A stretch of 10,698 nucleotides of DNA from an uncultured Devosia sp. Lineage in GTDB: Bacteria > Pseudomonadota > Alphaproteobacteria > Rhizobiales > Devosiaceae. Position 1 is the first letter of the stretch; each line of letters begins with the position of its first letter. The stretch spans positions 1-10,698 of the forward strand of contig CAMLKN010000065.1 in the NCBI GenBank assembly GCA_946480655.1. Reading direction: 5' to 3'. Under the pieces are notes generated by a model. It ran no database searches, had not been told where the DNA came from, and saw only the letters and a program-made list of their open reading frames with translations. A program made the translations under genes and the position numbers. Shown here one piece after another: positions 1 through 5,495 of the stretch.

Positions 1-842
1 CGCTCCATCAGGCGCAGCATGGCGCGGACTCGCTCGTCGAGGGTTTCGTGAGGAACTTCACCCGCATTGACCGCATCGATAAGCTTCTGCCCACGATCAC
101 GCGTCGGGCCCGGCATTTCAAGATCGAGGCCGGCATTGACGGTTGGAGCGGTCGAGTGCGAACCGAACCAGTCGGACATGACTATGCCGTCATAGCCCCA
201 TTCGTCGCGCAGGACGGTACCGAGGAGCCAGTTGTGCTCGGAGGTAAAGGTGCCGTTGAGGCGGTTGTAGGAGCTCATGACGCCCCAGGTGCCGGCCTTC
301 TTGACCGCAAGTTCGAACGGGATCAGGTAGATCTCGCGCAGGGCGCGCTCGCCGATCTCGCTTGAGATGGTTGTGCGTTCGATTTCCGACTCATTGCCGG
401 CGAAGTGCTTGATCGTGGCGCCGATCCCCTGCCCCTGGAGCCCGGTGATGTAGCCGACCGCCAGCTCGGCCGAGAGGATGGGATCTTCCGAATAGCATTC
501 GAAATTGCGGCCGTTGGTGACCGAGCGATGGATGTTGACGGTGGGCGCCAGGAGCATATGGGCGCCCTTCGACTTCACTTCGTCAGCAAGGGCCGCGCCA
601 ATTTCGGTCACGAGCGGCACGTCCCACGTAGCGCCCAGGGCGATGCCGACGGGGAAACTGGCCGACTTGACGCCACCGATCAGCGACCCGCCGCCGCGCG
701 CGCCGTTGGGGCCATCGGTCACCCGCAGCTTGCCAATGCCCAGTCGCTCGACCGCCGGGAGAGACCAGAAGTCCTCGCCGGAAAGGAGAGAGACCTTTTC
801 GTCCAGAGTCAGTTCGGAAAGCAGGTGCTCGATGCGGCTCAT
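1..842 (-). CDS. Glycoside hydrolase family 3 beta-glucosidase-like protein (N-terminal 280 residues, runs off left edge)
   Basis: This is the N-terminal catalytic (beta/alpha)8 domain of a GH3 enzyme, a family that removes terminal beta-linked sugars with retention of configuration. Visible signatures in order are VTDGPNGAR (about residues 41-49), IKHFAGNE with the conserved K145-H146 pair, and VMSDWFGSHS, where D224 is the expected catalytic nucleophile. The start is the ATG at 842; a strong GGAGGAGG Shine-Dalgarno (851-858 on the minus strand) precedes it. The N-terminus is polar with no signal peptide, so the enzyme is probably cytoplasmic and acts on imported oligosaccharides. The second domain, which carries the general acid/base in many GH3 enzymes, lies outside the window. 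Substrate specificity (glucoside, xyloside, N-acetylhexosaminide) cannot be fixed from this part, although the start resembles larger GH3 beta-glucosidases. It lies 86 bp downstream of doxX on the same strand; a GH3-specific promoter is possible (TATAAC on the minus strand at 907-912). Confidence 0.9.
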   Translation of the reverse strand, partial: MSRIEHLLSELTLDEKVSLLSGEDFWSLPAVERLGIGKLRVTDGPNGARGGGSLIGGVKSASFPVGIALGATWDVPLVTEIGAALADEVKSKGAHMLLAPTVNIHRSVTNGRNFECYSEDPILSAELAVGYITGLQGQGIGATIKHFAGNESEIERTTISSEIGERALREIYLIPFELAVKKAGTWGVMSSYNRLNGTFTSEHNWLLGTVLRDEWGYDGIVMSDWFGSHSTAPTVNAGLDLEMPGPTRDRGQKLIDAVNAGEVPHETLDERVRAMLRLME

Positions 843-850
843 TGTGGGTG

Positions 851-878
851 CCTCCTCCGGCGGGAATTTGCCGGAGGA
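851..878 (-). promoter_or_regulatory. Hairpin that would cover the Shine-Dalgarno of the GH3 gene
   Basis: A perfect 9-bp inverted repeat, TCCTCCGGC (853-861) and GCCGGAGGA (870-878), is separated by 8 nt. In the minus-strand mRNA the downstream arm holds most of the GGAGGAGG Shine-Dalgarno of the GH3 gene, whose ATG lies at 842-840. Folded, the stem would block ribosome access. It could instead be a poor terminator for doxX, but no T-run follows. That the repeat exists is direct observation; regulation is inference. Confidence 0.45.
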
Positions 879-928
879 AGACAATGTCGCGCCAATTCTG
901 TCAATCGTTATACGCGTCGAACGGTCGG

Positions 929-1363
929 TCAGCGAGCTGCGATCGGCGCCTTGCGGGTGCGGCCCCAGACCACGAAGAGCGCGAGCGCCAAAAGAACCAG
1001 GTTCATGGGCAAGACCATAAATTCGCCGCGGCTGATATGAACACCCATTGCAAGGACCTGGATGACGGAGAAGCCGAGCGCGGCCAGCGGGGTCAGGCGT
1101 GGCAGGATACGGGTCGCGGCCGGCAGGATGATGCCGATGGCACCAAGGAGCTCCATGGTTCCGATGAACCGCGTCAGAAGTTCCGGATAATCGCCGGCAT
1201 AAGACATGCCTGATGCGACCAAGGCCTCGATCGTCTGCGTCAGCTTCATGGACCCGGCCATGGCATAGAAGGCGGCCAGCAAGACCTGGACCACCCAGAG
1301 CCCGATATTCCACACCCTTGGTGAACTCGCTCCACCCGTCCCAACCATATTCACCTGGCTCAT
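929..1363 (-). CDS. DoxX family membrane protein
   Basis: A 144-residue integral membrane protein with four predicted helices at about residues 18-38, 62-80, 89-108 and 113-131, and a short basic C-terminus (GRTRKAP). The size, the AFYAMAGSMKL segment in helix 1, the MELLGAIGIILP segment in helix 2 and the hydrophobic spacing fit the DoxX/DoxD-like (DUF4870-independent) superfamily. Members have been linked to redox stress, thiosulfate oxidation or quinone-related functions, but most are uncharacterised. I chose the ATG at 1363 because GGGAGAA lies about 8 nt upstream; an in-frame start 11 codons earlier has no ribosome-binding site and falls in the promoter region. The gene is divergent from an HxlR regulator across a 96-bp gap, a common pairing in which the regulator represses its neighbour. 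The exact biochemical role is unknown. Confidence 0.85.
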   Translation of the reverse strand: MSQVNMVGTGGASSPRVWNIGLWVVQVLLAAFYAMAGSMKLTQTIEALVASGMSYAGDYPELLTRFIGTMELLGAIGIILPAATRILPRLTPLAALGFSVIQVLAMGVHISRGEFMVLPMNLVLLALALFVVWGRTRKAPIAAR

Positions 1364-1394
1364 GGCACACTTTCTCCCTGTGATCACCCGTCGC

Positions 1395-1439
1395 ACTGGT
1401 ATATTCCAGTAACTGCGTTTATATTTGTGCCTCAGTTAC
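1395..1439. promoter_or_regulatory. Divergent doxX/hxlR control region with nested inverted repeats
   Basis: The gap between doxX and hxlR holds ACTGG-N6-CCAGT (1395-1410), the odd palindrome CAGTAACTG (1407-1415), and a longer repeat GTAACTG (1409-1415) with CAGTTAC (1433-1439). A plausible -10 element for hxlR, TATATT (1420-1425), sits between the arms of the last repeat, with a weak -35 (TGGTAT, 1397-1402) 17 bp upstream. Dimeric winged-helix regulators of the HxlR family bind such dyads in their own promoter regions. The repeats are seen directly; their use as HxlR operators is inferred. Confidence 0.5.
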
Positions 1440-1459
1440 GACCGCAAGGAGGCACATCA

Positions 1460-1876
1460 ATGTCACTGACCGACACATCGCAGCACGCCAACTGCTCGGC
1501 CATGTCCGATGTGCTCAACCGCATCGGCGACAAGTGGAGCGTGATGGTGGTGGGCATGCTTGGCCGCAATGGCACCCTGCGCTTCAATGAGCTCAAGCGC
1601 ATGATCAACGGTGTCTCGCAGCGCATGCTGACGCTGACACTGCGCAATCTCGAGCGCGATGGTCTCGTGACGCGAACCATCTATCCCGAGGTGCCGCCGC
1701 GGGTGGAATACAGCCTCACGGAATTGGGCAAGACCTTGCAGGTGCCGATCAGTGCCCTGTGGGACTGGTCAGCCGAAAACCACCACGCCATTGTCGAGGC
1801 GCGTGCTGTCTATGACTCGCGGGAGATGGCAGTGGCCGCGGATTCTGCGCGCAAAGTCTCCTACGCCCGCGGCTAG
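1460..1876 (+). CDS. HxlR family winged helix-turn-helix transcriptional regulator
   Basis: A 138-residue DNA-binding protein of the HxlR (MarR-like) family. Signatures are the N-terminal cysteine C12, the IGDKWS motif (22-27), the RFNELKR helix (41-47), the recognition-helix region VSQRMLTLTLRNLERDGLVTR (about 52-72), and the wing PRVEYSLTELG (80-90). C12 is the only cysteine and occupies the position of the redox-sensing cysteine in regulators such as YodB and HypR, so control by oxidants, quinones or aldehydes is plausible. The ATG at 1460 is preceded by a perfect AAGGAGG (1446-1452) at good spacing; an in-frame GTG at 1427 has no ribosome-binding site. The gene is divergent from doxX, its probable target. 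Its stop lies only 6 bp from the stop of mipZ on the other strand, leaving no room for a terminator between them. Confidence 0.92.
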   Translation: MSLTDTSQHANCSAMSDVLNRIGDKWSVMVVGMLGRNGTLRFNELKRMINGVSQRMLTLTLRNLERDGLVTRTIYPEVPPRVEYSLTELGKTLQVPISALWDWSAENHHAIVEARAVYDSREMAVAADSARKVSYARG

Positions 1877-1882
1877 GAGCGC

Positions 1883-2779
1883 TCACGCTTCCGTTCGAAC
1901 CATGTGAGCGAAGCGATTGACGTCGCTGGAAGCGCTGGAAAGCACTTCACGGCGTGCTTCCGCACGCTGGCTCGACGGCAGGTTGAGCGCATTGACCAGG
2001 GCCCTGTATTCCTGCCGGGCGCTCATGTGGGACATGGACGGAACACCGCCGAGCAGGTCGTCGTCGAGGGGATCGAACACGGTCATGCCGGTCGAAAACA
2101 GCGACCGAAAGATCACGCGTTCGGCGATGCCGTCGGCAACGCGGCAGCCCAGGCGCATGGCGATGCGCTCCAGCATGGTCTGCACCTGGCGCATGTTGCG
2201 CGATGACAGCATGGAGATGCGATTGCGCACCAGAACCCAGTCAATATTCTTGCCGTCGATGGAAAGGCGCTCGGACCGGGCGCGCTGCACAAGCCTTGCA
2301 TAGTGACTCAGCTCACGCGGCTCACCGGTGACGGGATCGACCTGGGCCATGACGCTGAGGTCGATGAGACTGTCATTGACCGGCGTTACCAATGTATCGG
2401 CCAGCGAATGAGCCAGGCGCGCCAGGTTCGTGTCGAAGCCCGGCGTGTCGATGATAATGAAGTCCGACGTTCCCTCGACTTCGCCAACGGCCTGCCGGAA
2501 CAGGTCGAATTCTATGCGGTGGTTTTCACGCGCCGAATCTCCGCGCGCCAGCGGCAGGTGATAGTGGGTCGTGTGCGGCAGGCTGAGGCCGCGCGAACGC
2601 GCCCAGTCGCGGCGATTGCGCACGTAGTGCGTGAGCGTCTGCTGGCGGCTGTCGACATCGATGGAGGCAACCTTGTGCCCCTGATAGAGAAGGTAGATGG
2701 CCAGATGGAAGGCCGTCGTCGACTTGCCCGACCCACCCTTCTCATTTCCAACCACTATGACATGCGCGCCTTGCCGCAC
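1883..2779 (-). CDS. mipZ: Division plane positioning ATPase MipZ
   Basis: A 298-residue ParA/MinD-family ATPase. In Caulobacter, MipZ binds ParB near the origins, forms a polar gradient and keeps FtsZ away from the poles so that division occurs at midcell. The deviant Walker A motif is NEKGGSGKST (12-21) with signature lysine K14 and catalytic-site K19; the IDVDSRQQT switch segment is at 40-48 and Walker B IIIDTPG at 108-114 (D111). MipZ-like rather than generic ParA features are VIVVGNEKGG at the start, the VTPVNDSLIDLSVMAQVDPVTGEP region, WVLVRNR, and the VIFRSLF...MTVFD tail. The start is a GTG at 2779 with GGGGAG (2786-2791, minus) 6 nt upstream; no ATG lies between it and the Walker A. 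That Shine-Dalgarno sits in a 9-bp inverted repeat. No parAB is in the window. Confidence 0.93.
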   Translation of the reverse strand: MRQGAHVIVVGNEKGGSGKSTTAFHLAIYLLYQGHKVASIDVDSRQQTLTHYVRNRRDWARSRGLSLPHTTHYHLPLARGDSARENHRIEFDLFRQAVGEVEGTSDFIIIDTPGFDTNLARLAHSLADTLVTPVNDSLIDLSVMAQVDPVTGEPRELSHYARLVQRARSERLSIDGKNIDWVLVRNRISMLSSRNMRQVQTMLERIAMRLGCRVADGIAERVIFRSLFSTGMTVFDPLDDDLLGGVPSMSHMSARQEYRALVNALNLPSSQRAEARREVLSSASSDVNRFAHMVRTEA

Positions 2780-2785
2780 CGTCGA

Positions 2786-2822
2786 CTCCCCAAATCAGTT
2801 CGCCGGAGTGTGTTGATTTGGG
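2786..2822 (-). promoter_or_regulatory. Leader inverted repeat covering the mipZ Shine-Dalgarno, with an adjoining GANTC site
   Basis: CCCAAATCA (2789-2797) and TGATTTGGG (2814-2822) form a perfect 9-bp inverted repeat with a 16-nt loop. In the minus-strand mipZ mRNA the 3' arm ends in the first three or four bases of the GGGGAG Shine-Dalgarno, just before the GTG start, so the stem could limit translation. The motif GACTC (2784-2788, a GANTC CcrM methylation sequence) lies between the Shine-Dalgarno and the start, and a second one lies at 2918-2922. Alternatively the dyad is a protein operator. I see no convincing sigma70 promoter for mipZ in 2820-3040. Confidence 0.4.
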
Positions 2823-3041
2823 ACGCTCCGCACAAGTGGAAACATGGTGAGCAATCCGTAAAGGCCACCCTGAAAGGCCTTGATCGACCAGATTTGTCCT
2901 CTCAAGCAGCGGCGAATGAGTCATTTTGGTGAAGTATCCATGCGGAAAGCGCATGCGGCGGTTGCCGGGACAGGGCTAGCGGAGAAGGACGAAGCAGCGC
3001 ACCCTCAGCTGGCAATGTGAACCTCGCAAGGGATAGTGCCC

Positions 3042-3194
3042 ATGTTTGTAAGAGCCGTCTGGCGCCTCAAGCGCCTGGTCGACATCAAGCAGACGTTGCG
3101 GGAAATGGACGTTCCCTCGACGCGTGATGCCGACATTCTGGGGATTTCGGGGCCCGACTTCTCGAAGATGACGCGGTCGCTGTTCGACCGCTGA
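3042..3194 (+). CDS. Small DUF1127-like protein, diverged copy (50 aa)
   Basis: A 50-codon open frame (MFVRAVWRLKRLVDIKQTLR...) starting at ATG 3042 with AAGGGAT about 8-10 nt upstream and ending at TGA. The N-terminal half is basic and amphipathic. The second half, REMDVPSTRDADILGISGPDFSKMTRSL, lines up with the DUF1127 core of the neighbouring gene (REL..LDNRQLNDLGISRTDISRVAR), sharing the LGIS turn. It is a more distant member of that family: the usual arginine-rich end is replaced by an acidic and serine stretch. DUF1127 proteins in alphaproteobacteria are very small, stress-induced and in some cases RNA-binding; for this copy the role is unknown. It is followed by a 10-bp hairpin at 3221-3250. 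It is easily missed by gene finders because of its length. Confidence 0.65.
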   Translation: MFVRAVWRLKRLVDIKQTLREMDVPSTRDADILGISGPDFSKMTRSLFDR

Positions 3195-3220
3195 CCAAAT
3201 CCACCCCTGCCCGATACTGC

Positions 3221-3250
3221 GTGGCCGCCGAGATGCCCTCCGGCGGCCAC
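3221..3250 (+). terminator. Strong hairpin after the first small gene (terminator without T-run)
   Basis: GTGGCCGCCG (3221-3230) and CGGCGGCCAC (3241-3250) make a perfect 10-bp GC-rich stem with a 10-nt loop, 26 bp after the stop of the small gene at 3042-3194. No T-tract follows (AATGCCGTCC), so it is either a weak intrinsic terminator or an mRNA 3'-end stabiliser. The stem is certain from sequence; its function is inferred. Confidence 0.5.
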
Positions 3251-3265
3251 AATGCCGTCCCGGAT

Positions 3266-3284
3266 ATGAATGATGAATGAATGA
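3266..3284 (+). repeat. Short ATGA-type tandem repeat
   Basis: TGAATGA occurs twice in direct tandem (3267-3273 and 3274-3280), followed by ATGA. This low-complexity run lies in the 200-bp gap between the two small genes. It opens only very short frames (at most about 23 codons) without ribosome-binding sites, so I do not call a gene. The rest of 3195-3394 shows an AT-rich TATATCTAG (3360-3368) that might serve as a -10 element for the second small gene, but no matching -35. Confidence 0.4.
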
Positions 3285-3394
3285 GCACTGCCCAAGCCTT
3301 GCACAGAACGCATGGCAAGTTTGACCATTCTCTATCTGCTCGGTGGGGTTAGATCGGACTATATCTAGCCTCGCAAACGAAAGGAGACTTCCAA

Positions 3395-3544
3395 ATGGAC
3401 ATCCGCAAGACTTTCAAGAAGTGGGCCGCCTACCAGCAGACCGTCCGTGAGCTCGCCGCTCTCGACAACCGTCAGCTCAACGATCTGGGCATTTCGCGCA
3501 CCGACATCAGCCGCGTAGCTCGTGATCATGCCAACTCGCTCTAA
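3395..3544 (+). CDS. DUF1127 family small protein (49 aa)
   Basis: A 49-residue protein, MDIRKTFKKWAAYQQTVREL..., with a basic N-terminal helix and the DUF1127 core ELAALDNRQLNDLGISRTDISRVAR at about residues 19-43. The LNDLGISRTDI motif is the family hallmark. The ATG at 3395 follows a near-consensus AAGGAG (3381-3386) at 8-nt spacing, so translation should be efficient, and a clear intrinsic terminator lies 26 bp after the stop. DUF1127 proteins are widespread, often multi-copy in Rhizobiales, and are reported to affect RNA turnover, phosphate and carbon responses in some species. Which of these applies here is not visible. It forms a tandem pair with the diverged copy at 3042-3194, transcribed separately if the intervening hairpin terminates. 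Confidence 0.9.
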   Translation: MDIRKTFKKWAAYQQTVRELAALDNRQLNDLGISRTDISRVARDHANSL

Positions 3545-3570
3545 GATCGACGGCGACACCACGACCAACC

Positions 3571-3604
3571 GAACGCCCGCCTCTCTCTGAGACGCGGGCG
3601 TTTT
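3571..3604 (+). terminator. Rho-independent terminator of the DUF1127 gene
   Basis: AACGCCCGC (3572-3580) pairs with GCGGGCGTT (3594-3602) to give a 9-bp GC-rich stem with a 13-nt loop, followed directly by TTTT (3601-3604). It lies 26 bp beyond the DUF1127 stop and insulates the gene from trmFO, which starts 68 bp further on. Confidence 0.9.
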
Positions 3605-3636
3605 GATTCCAGGGGCTGGCGCGACGCAAACGCCGA

Positions 3637-3672
3637 TTGCTCCGGACAAGCGGGCTTGGTATCTGCCTGCCC
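3637..3672 (+). promoter_or_regulatory. Candidate trmFO promoter implying a leaderless or near-leaderless mRNA
   Basis: Between the terminator and trmFO only 68 bp remain. The best sigma70-like pair is TTGCTC (3637-3642) and TATCTG (3660-3665) with a 17-bp spacer, placing transcription start at about 3671-3673, on the ATG itself (3673). In agreement, no Shine-Dalgarno is present before this ATG. The -10 match is weak, so this is tentative. Confidence 0.35.
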
Positions 3673-5055
3673 ATGTCAAACGAACCCATTCACATCATCG
3701 GCGGGGGCCTGGCCGGCTCGGAAGCCGCCTGGCAGGCCGCCGAAGCCGGCGCCAAAGTCATCCTGCATGAAATGCGCGGCATCAAGCGCACCGATGCACA
3801 TGAGACCGACGCCTTCGCGGAACTCGTCTGCTCCAATTCATTCCGGTCTGACGACCACGAACAGAATGCCGTCGGGCTGCTGCACGAGGAAATGCGGCGC
3901 TGCAACTCGCTGATCATGCGCGCCGCCGACCAGCACAAACTGCCTGCGGGTGGCGCCCTGGCAGTGGACCGGCACGGCTTCTCCGCCGCCGTGACCGAAG
4001 CCATCAGCAATCATCCCAATATCACGGTCATCCGCGAAGAAATCGCTGGCTGGCCGCCGGGTGACTGGAAGCATGTCATCATCGCGACGGGTCCACTCAC
4101 CTCCCCGGCGCTGGCCGAGGCCGTGCTCGAAAAAACCGGCGAGGATTCCCTGGCCTTCTTCGACGCCATCGCGCCGATCGTCCACTATGACAGCATCAAC
4201 CACGACATCGCCTGGAAGCAGTCGCGCTATGACAAGGCCGGCCCCGGCGGCACGGGCGCTGACTACCTCAACCTGCCGATGGACAAGGACCAGTACTTCG
4301 CCTTCGTCGAGGCCCTGAAAGCCGCGCCATTGCACGAATTCAAGGACTGGGAAAAGGTCCCCTATTTCGACGGCTGCCTGCCCATCGAGGTGATGGCCGA
4401 GCGCGGCGTCGAGACGCTGCGACACGGGCCGATGAAACCGGTGGGGCTGACCAATCCACGCAATCCGACCGTGAAGCCCTATGCCATCGTGCAATTGCGC
4501 CAGGACAATGCGCTGGGCACGCTGTGGAACATGGTCGGCTTCCAGACAAAGATGCGCTACGGCGTCCAGACCGAAATCTTCCGCATGATTCCGGGGCTCG
4601 AGAATGCGCAATTCGCGCGATTGGGCGGCCTGCATCGCAATACCTTCATCAATTCGCCCAAGGTCCTCGCGCCTGACCTCAAGCTCAAGGTTGATCCGCG
4701 TATCCGTTTCGCCGGCCAGGTGACGGGCGTCGAGGGGTATGTGGAAAGCGCCGCAGTCGGGCTCATCACGGGGCGCATGACGGCAGCCGAGGTACTGGGG
4801 GGATCGCTTGCCACTCCTCCGGTCACAACGGCATTGGGCGCGCTGATCGGGCACATTACTGGCGGGCATATCGAAGCCGAGAGCTATAGCGGGGCGCGCA
4901 GTTTCCAGCCGATGAACGTCAATTTCGGCCTCTTCCCCGAAGTGACCATAACCAAGCCGGAAGGCGTCAAGCGCTGGCGCGGCCCAGAAAAGACCATCGC
5001 CAAGCGCCGGGCGATCACCAGCCGGGCGCTCGAAGACCTCAAGGCCTGGGCATGA
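3673..5055 (+). CDS. trmFO: Methylenetetrahydrofolate--tRNA-(uracil-5-)-methyltransferase TrmFO
   Basis: A 460-residue flavoprotein, the usual length for the family, that makes 5-methyluridine at position 54 of tRNA using methylene-tetrahydrofolate and FADH2; E. coli uses the S-adenosylmethionine enzyme TrmA instead. The FAD-binding motif [13 protein letters not shown] is at residues 8-20 and HEMRG at 32-36. The two family cysteines are C53 in [10 protein letters not shown] and C235 in FDGCLPIE, matching the positions of C53 and C226 in the Bacillus enzyme, where C226 attacks the uracil. The C-terminal flavin-binding part includes [16 protein letters not shown] and NVNFGLFP. The chosen ATG at 3673 gives [12 protein letters not shown]; the frame stays open 12 codons upstream but without a start of better quality. 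No Shine-Dalgarno is seen. The stop overlaps the next gene's start (ATGA, 5052-5055), so the two form an operon. Confidence 0.96.
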   Translation: MSNEPIHIIGGGLAGSEAAWQAAEAGAKVILHEMRGIKRTDAHETDAFAELVCSNSFRSDDHEQNAVGLLHEEMRRCNSLIMRAADQHKLPAGGALAVDRHGFSAAVTEAISNHPNITVIREEIAGWPPGDWKHVIIATGPLTSPALAEAVLEKTGEDSLAFFDAIAPIVHYDSINHDIAWKQSRYDKAGPGGTGADYLNLPMDKDQYFAFVEALKAAPLHEFKDWEKVPYFDGCLPIEVMAERGVETLRHGPMKPVGLTNPRNPTVKPYAIVQLRQDNALGTLWNMVGFQTKMRYGVQTEIFRMIPGLENAQFARLGGLHRNTFINSPKVLAPDLKLKVDPRIRFAGQVTGVEGYVESAAVGLITGRMTAAEVLGGSLATPPVTTALGALIGHITGGHIEAESYSGARSFQPMNVNFGLFPEVTITKPEGVKRWRGPEKTIAKRRAITSRALEDLKAWA

Positions 5056-5495
5056 CTCCGGACGCATTGGCCGATTATCTCCACGAGCATATCCCGCTCT
5101 CGCGGGCCATGGAGGTGTCGGTGATCGGAGCCAGTGCGGACGAAGTGGTGATCGATGCACCGCTCGAACCGAACATCAATGTCCATGGGACGATGTTCGG
5201 CGGCAGCGCCTCAGTGCTGGGTCTACTGGCGGCCTGGTCGGTGCTGCATCTGCGGCTGGAAGCCGAAGGCATTGCCAACCAGCTGGTCATCCACCGCACC
5301 GAGATGGAATATCTCAAGCCCATTTCCGGGACGACGCGGGCGGTTGCGCGGCTCGATGGCGCCGACTGGGCCGGCTTTCTCCATACGCTGGAGCGGCGCG
5401 GCAAAGCGCGGCTCAAGGTGGCGGCGGAGTTGTGGTTCGGGGGCGCGATCGCTGCGCGGCTGATCGGAGAATTCGTCGCAATCGCGGAGCGTTAG
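5052..5495 (+). CDS. Hot-dog fold thioesterase, YiiD C-terminal domain type
   Basis: A 147-residue single-domain protein matching the putative thioesterase domain found at the C-terminus of YiiD. The segment [22 protein letters not shown] (from residue 41) holds the conserved HGTxFGGS loop and the long central hot-dog helix. It is followed by the strands [22 protein letters not shown] and a C-terminal strand region. Such proteins probably hydrolyse acyl-CoA or a related thioester, but the substrate is unknown. The ATG is in the ATGA overlap with trmFO, indicating translational coupling; I see no metabolic link to tRNA methylation, so co-transcription may be only convenience. The TAG stop overlaps by 4 nt (5492-5495) the TAA stop of the convergent gene, so no separate terminator exists here. 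Confidence 0.85.
   Translation: MTPDALADYLHEHIPLSRAMEVSVIGASADEVVIDAPLEPNINVHGTMFGGSASVLGLLAAWSVLHLRLEAEGIANQLVIHRTEMEYLKPISGTTRAVARLDGADWAGFLHTLERRGKARLKVAAELWFGGAIAARLIGEFVAIAER

Noticed and set aside
899..904. Perfect TTGACA on the minus strand as the -35 of a GH3 promoter
   Set aside because: No acceptable -10 hexamer lies 15-19 bp downstream (the sequence there is the TCTTCC/hairpin region), so I only mention TATAAC at 907-912 as a possibility.
405..1213. Overlapping plus-strand open frames of 120-210 codons across the GH3 and doxX region
   Set aside because: They lie antisense to well-supported minus-strand genes, have arginine/proline-rich or low-complexity translations, and lack ribosome-binding sites; they reflect the high GC content.
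2303..2932. 209-codon plus-strand open frame antisense to mipZ that extends into the intergenic region
   Set aside because: The part outside mipZ is not distinctive, there is no ribosome-binding site at its start, and the MipZ motifs on the other strand are clear.
3266..3352. Tiny frames (15-23 codons) beginning in the ATGA repeat
   Set aside because: No ribosome-binding site and nothing recognisable in the translation; the ATGs come from the repeat itself.
3221..3604. Hairpins around the small genes as a CRISPR or integron-type array
   Set aside because: The two stems differ in sequence and spacing and there are no regularly spaced direct repeats; they fit transcript-end structures.
3838..5160. 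440-codon minus-strand open frame antisense to trmFO
   Set aside because: It is long, but TrmFO on the plus strand has all family motifs and the antisense translation (His/Asp/Arg-rich, no recognisable domain) is a typical GC-rich shadow.
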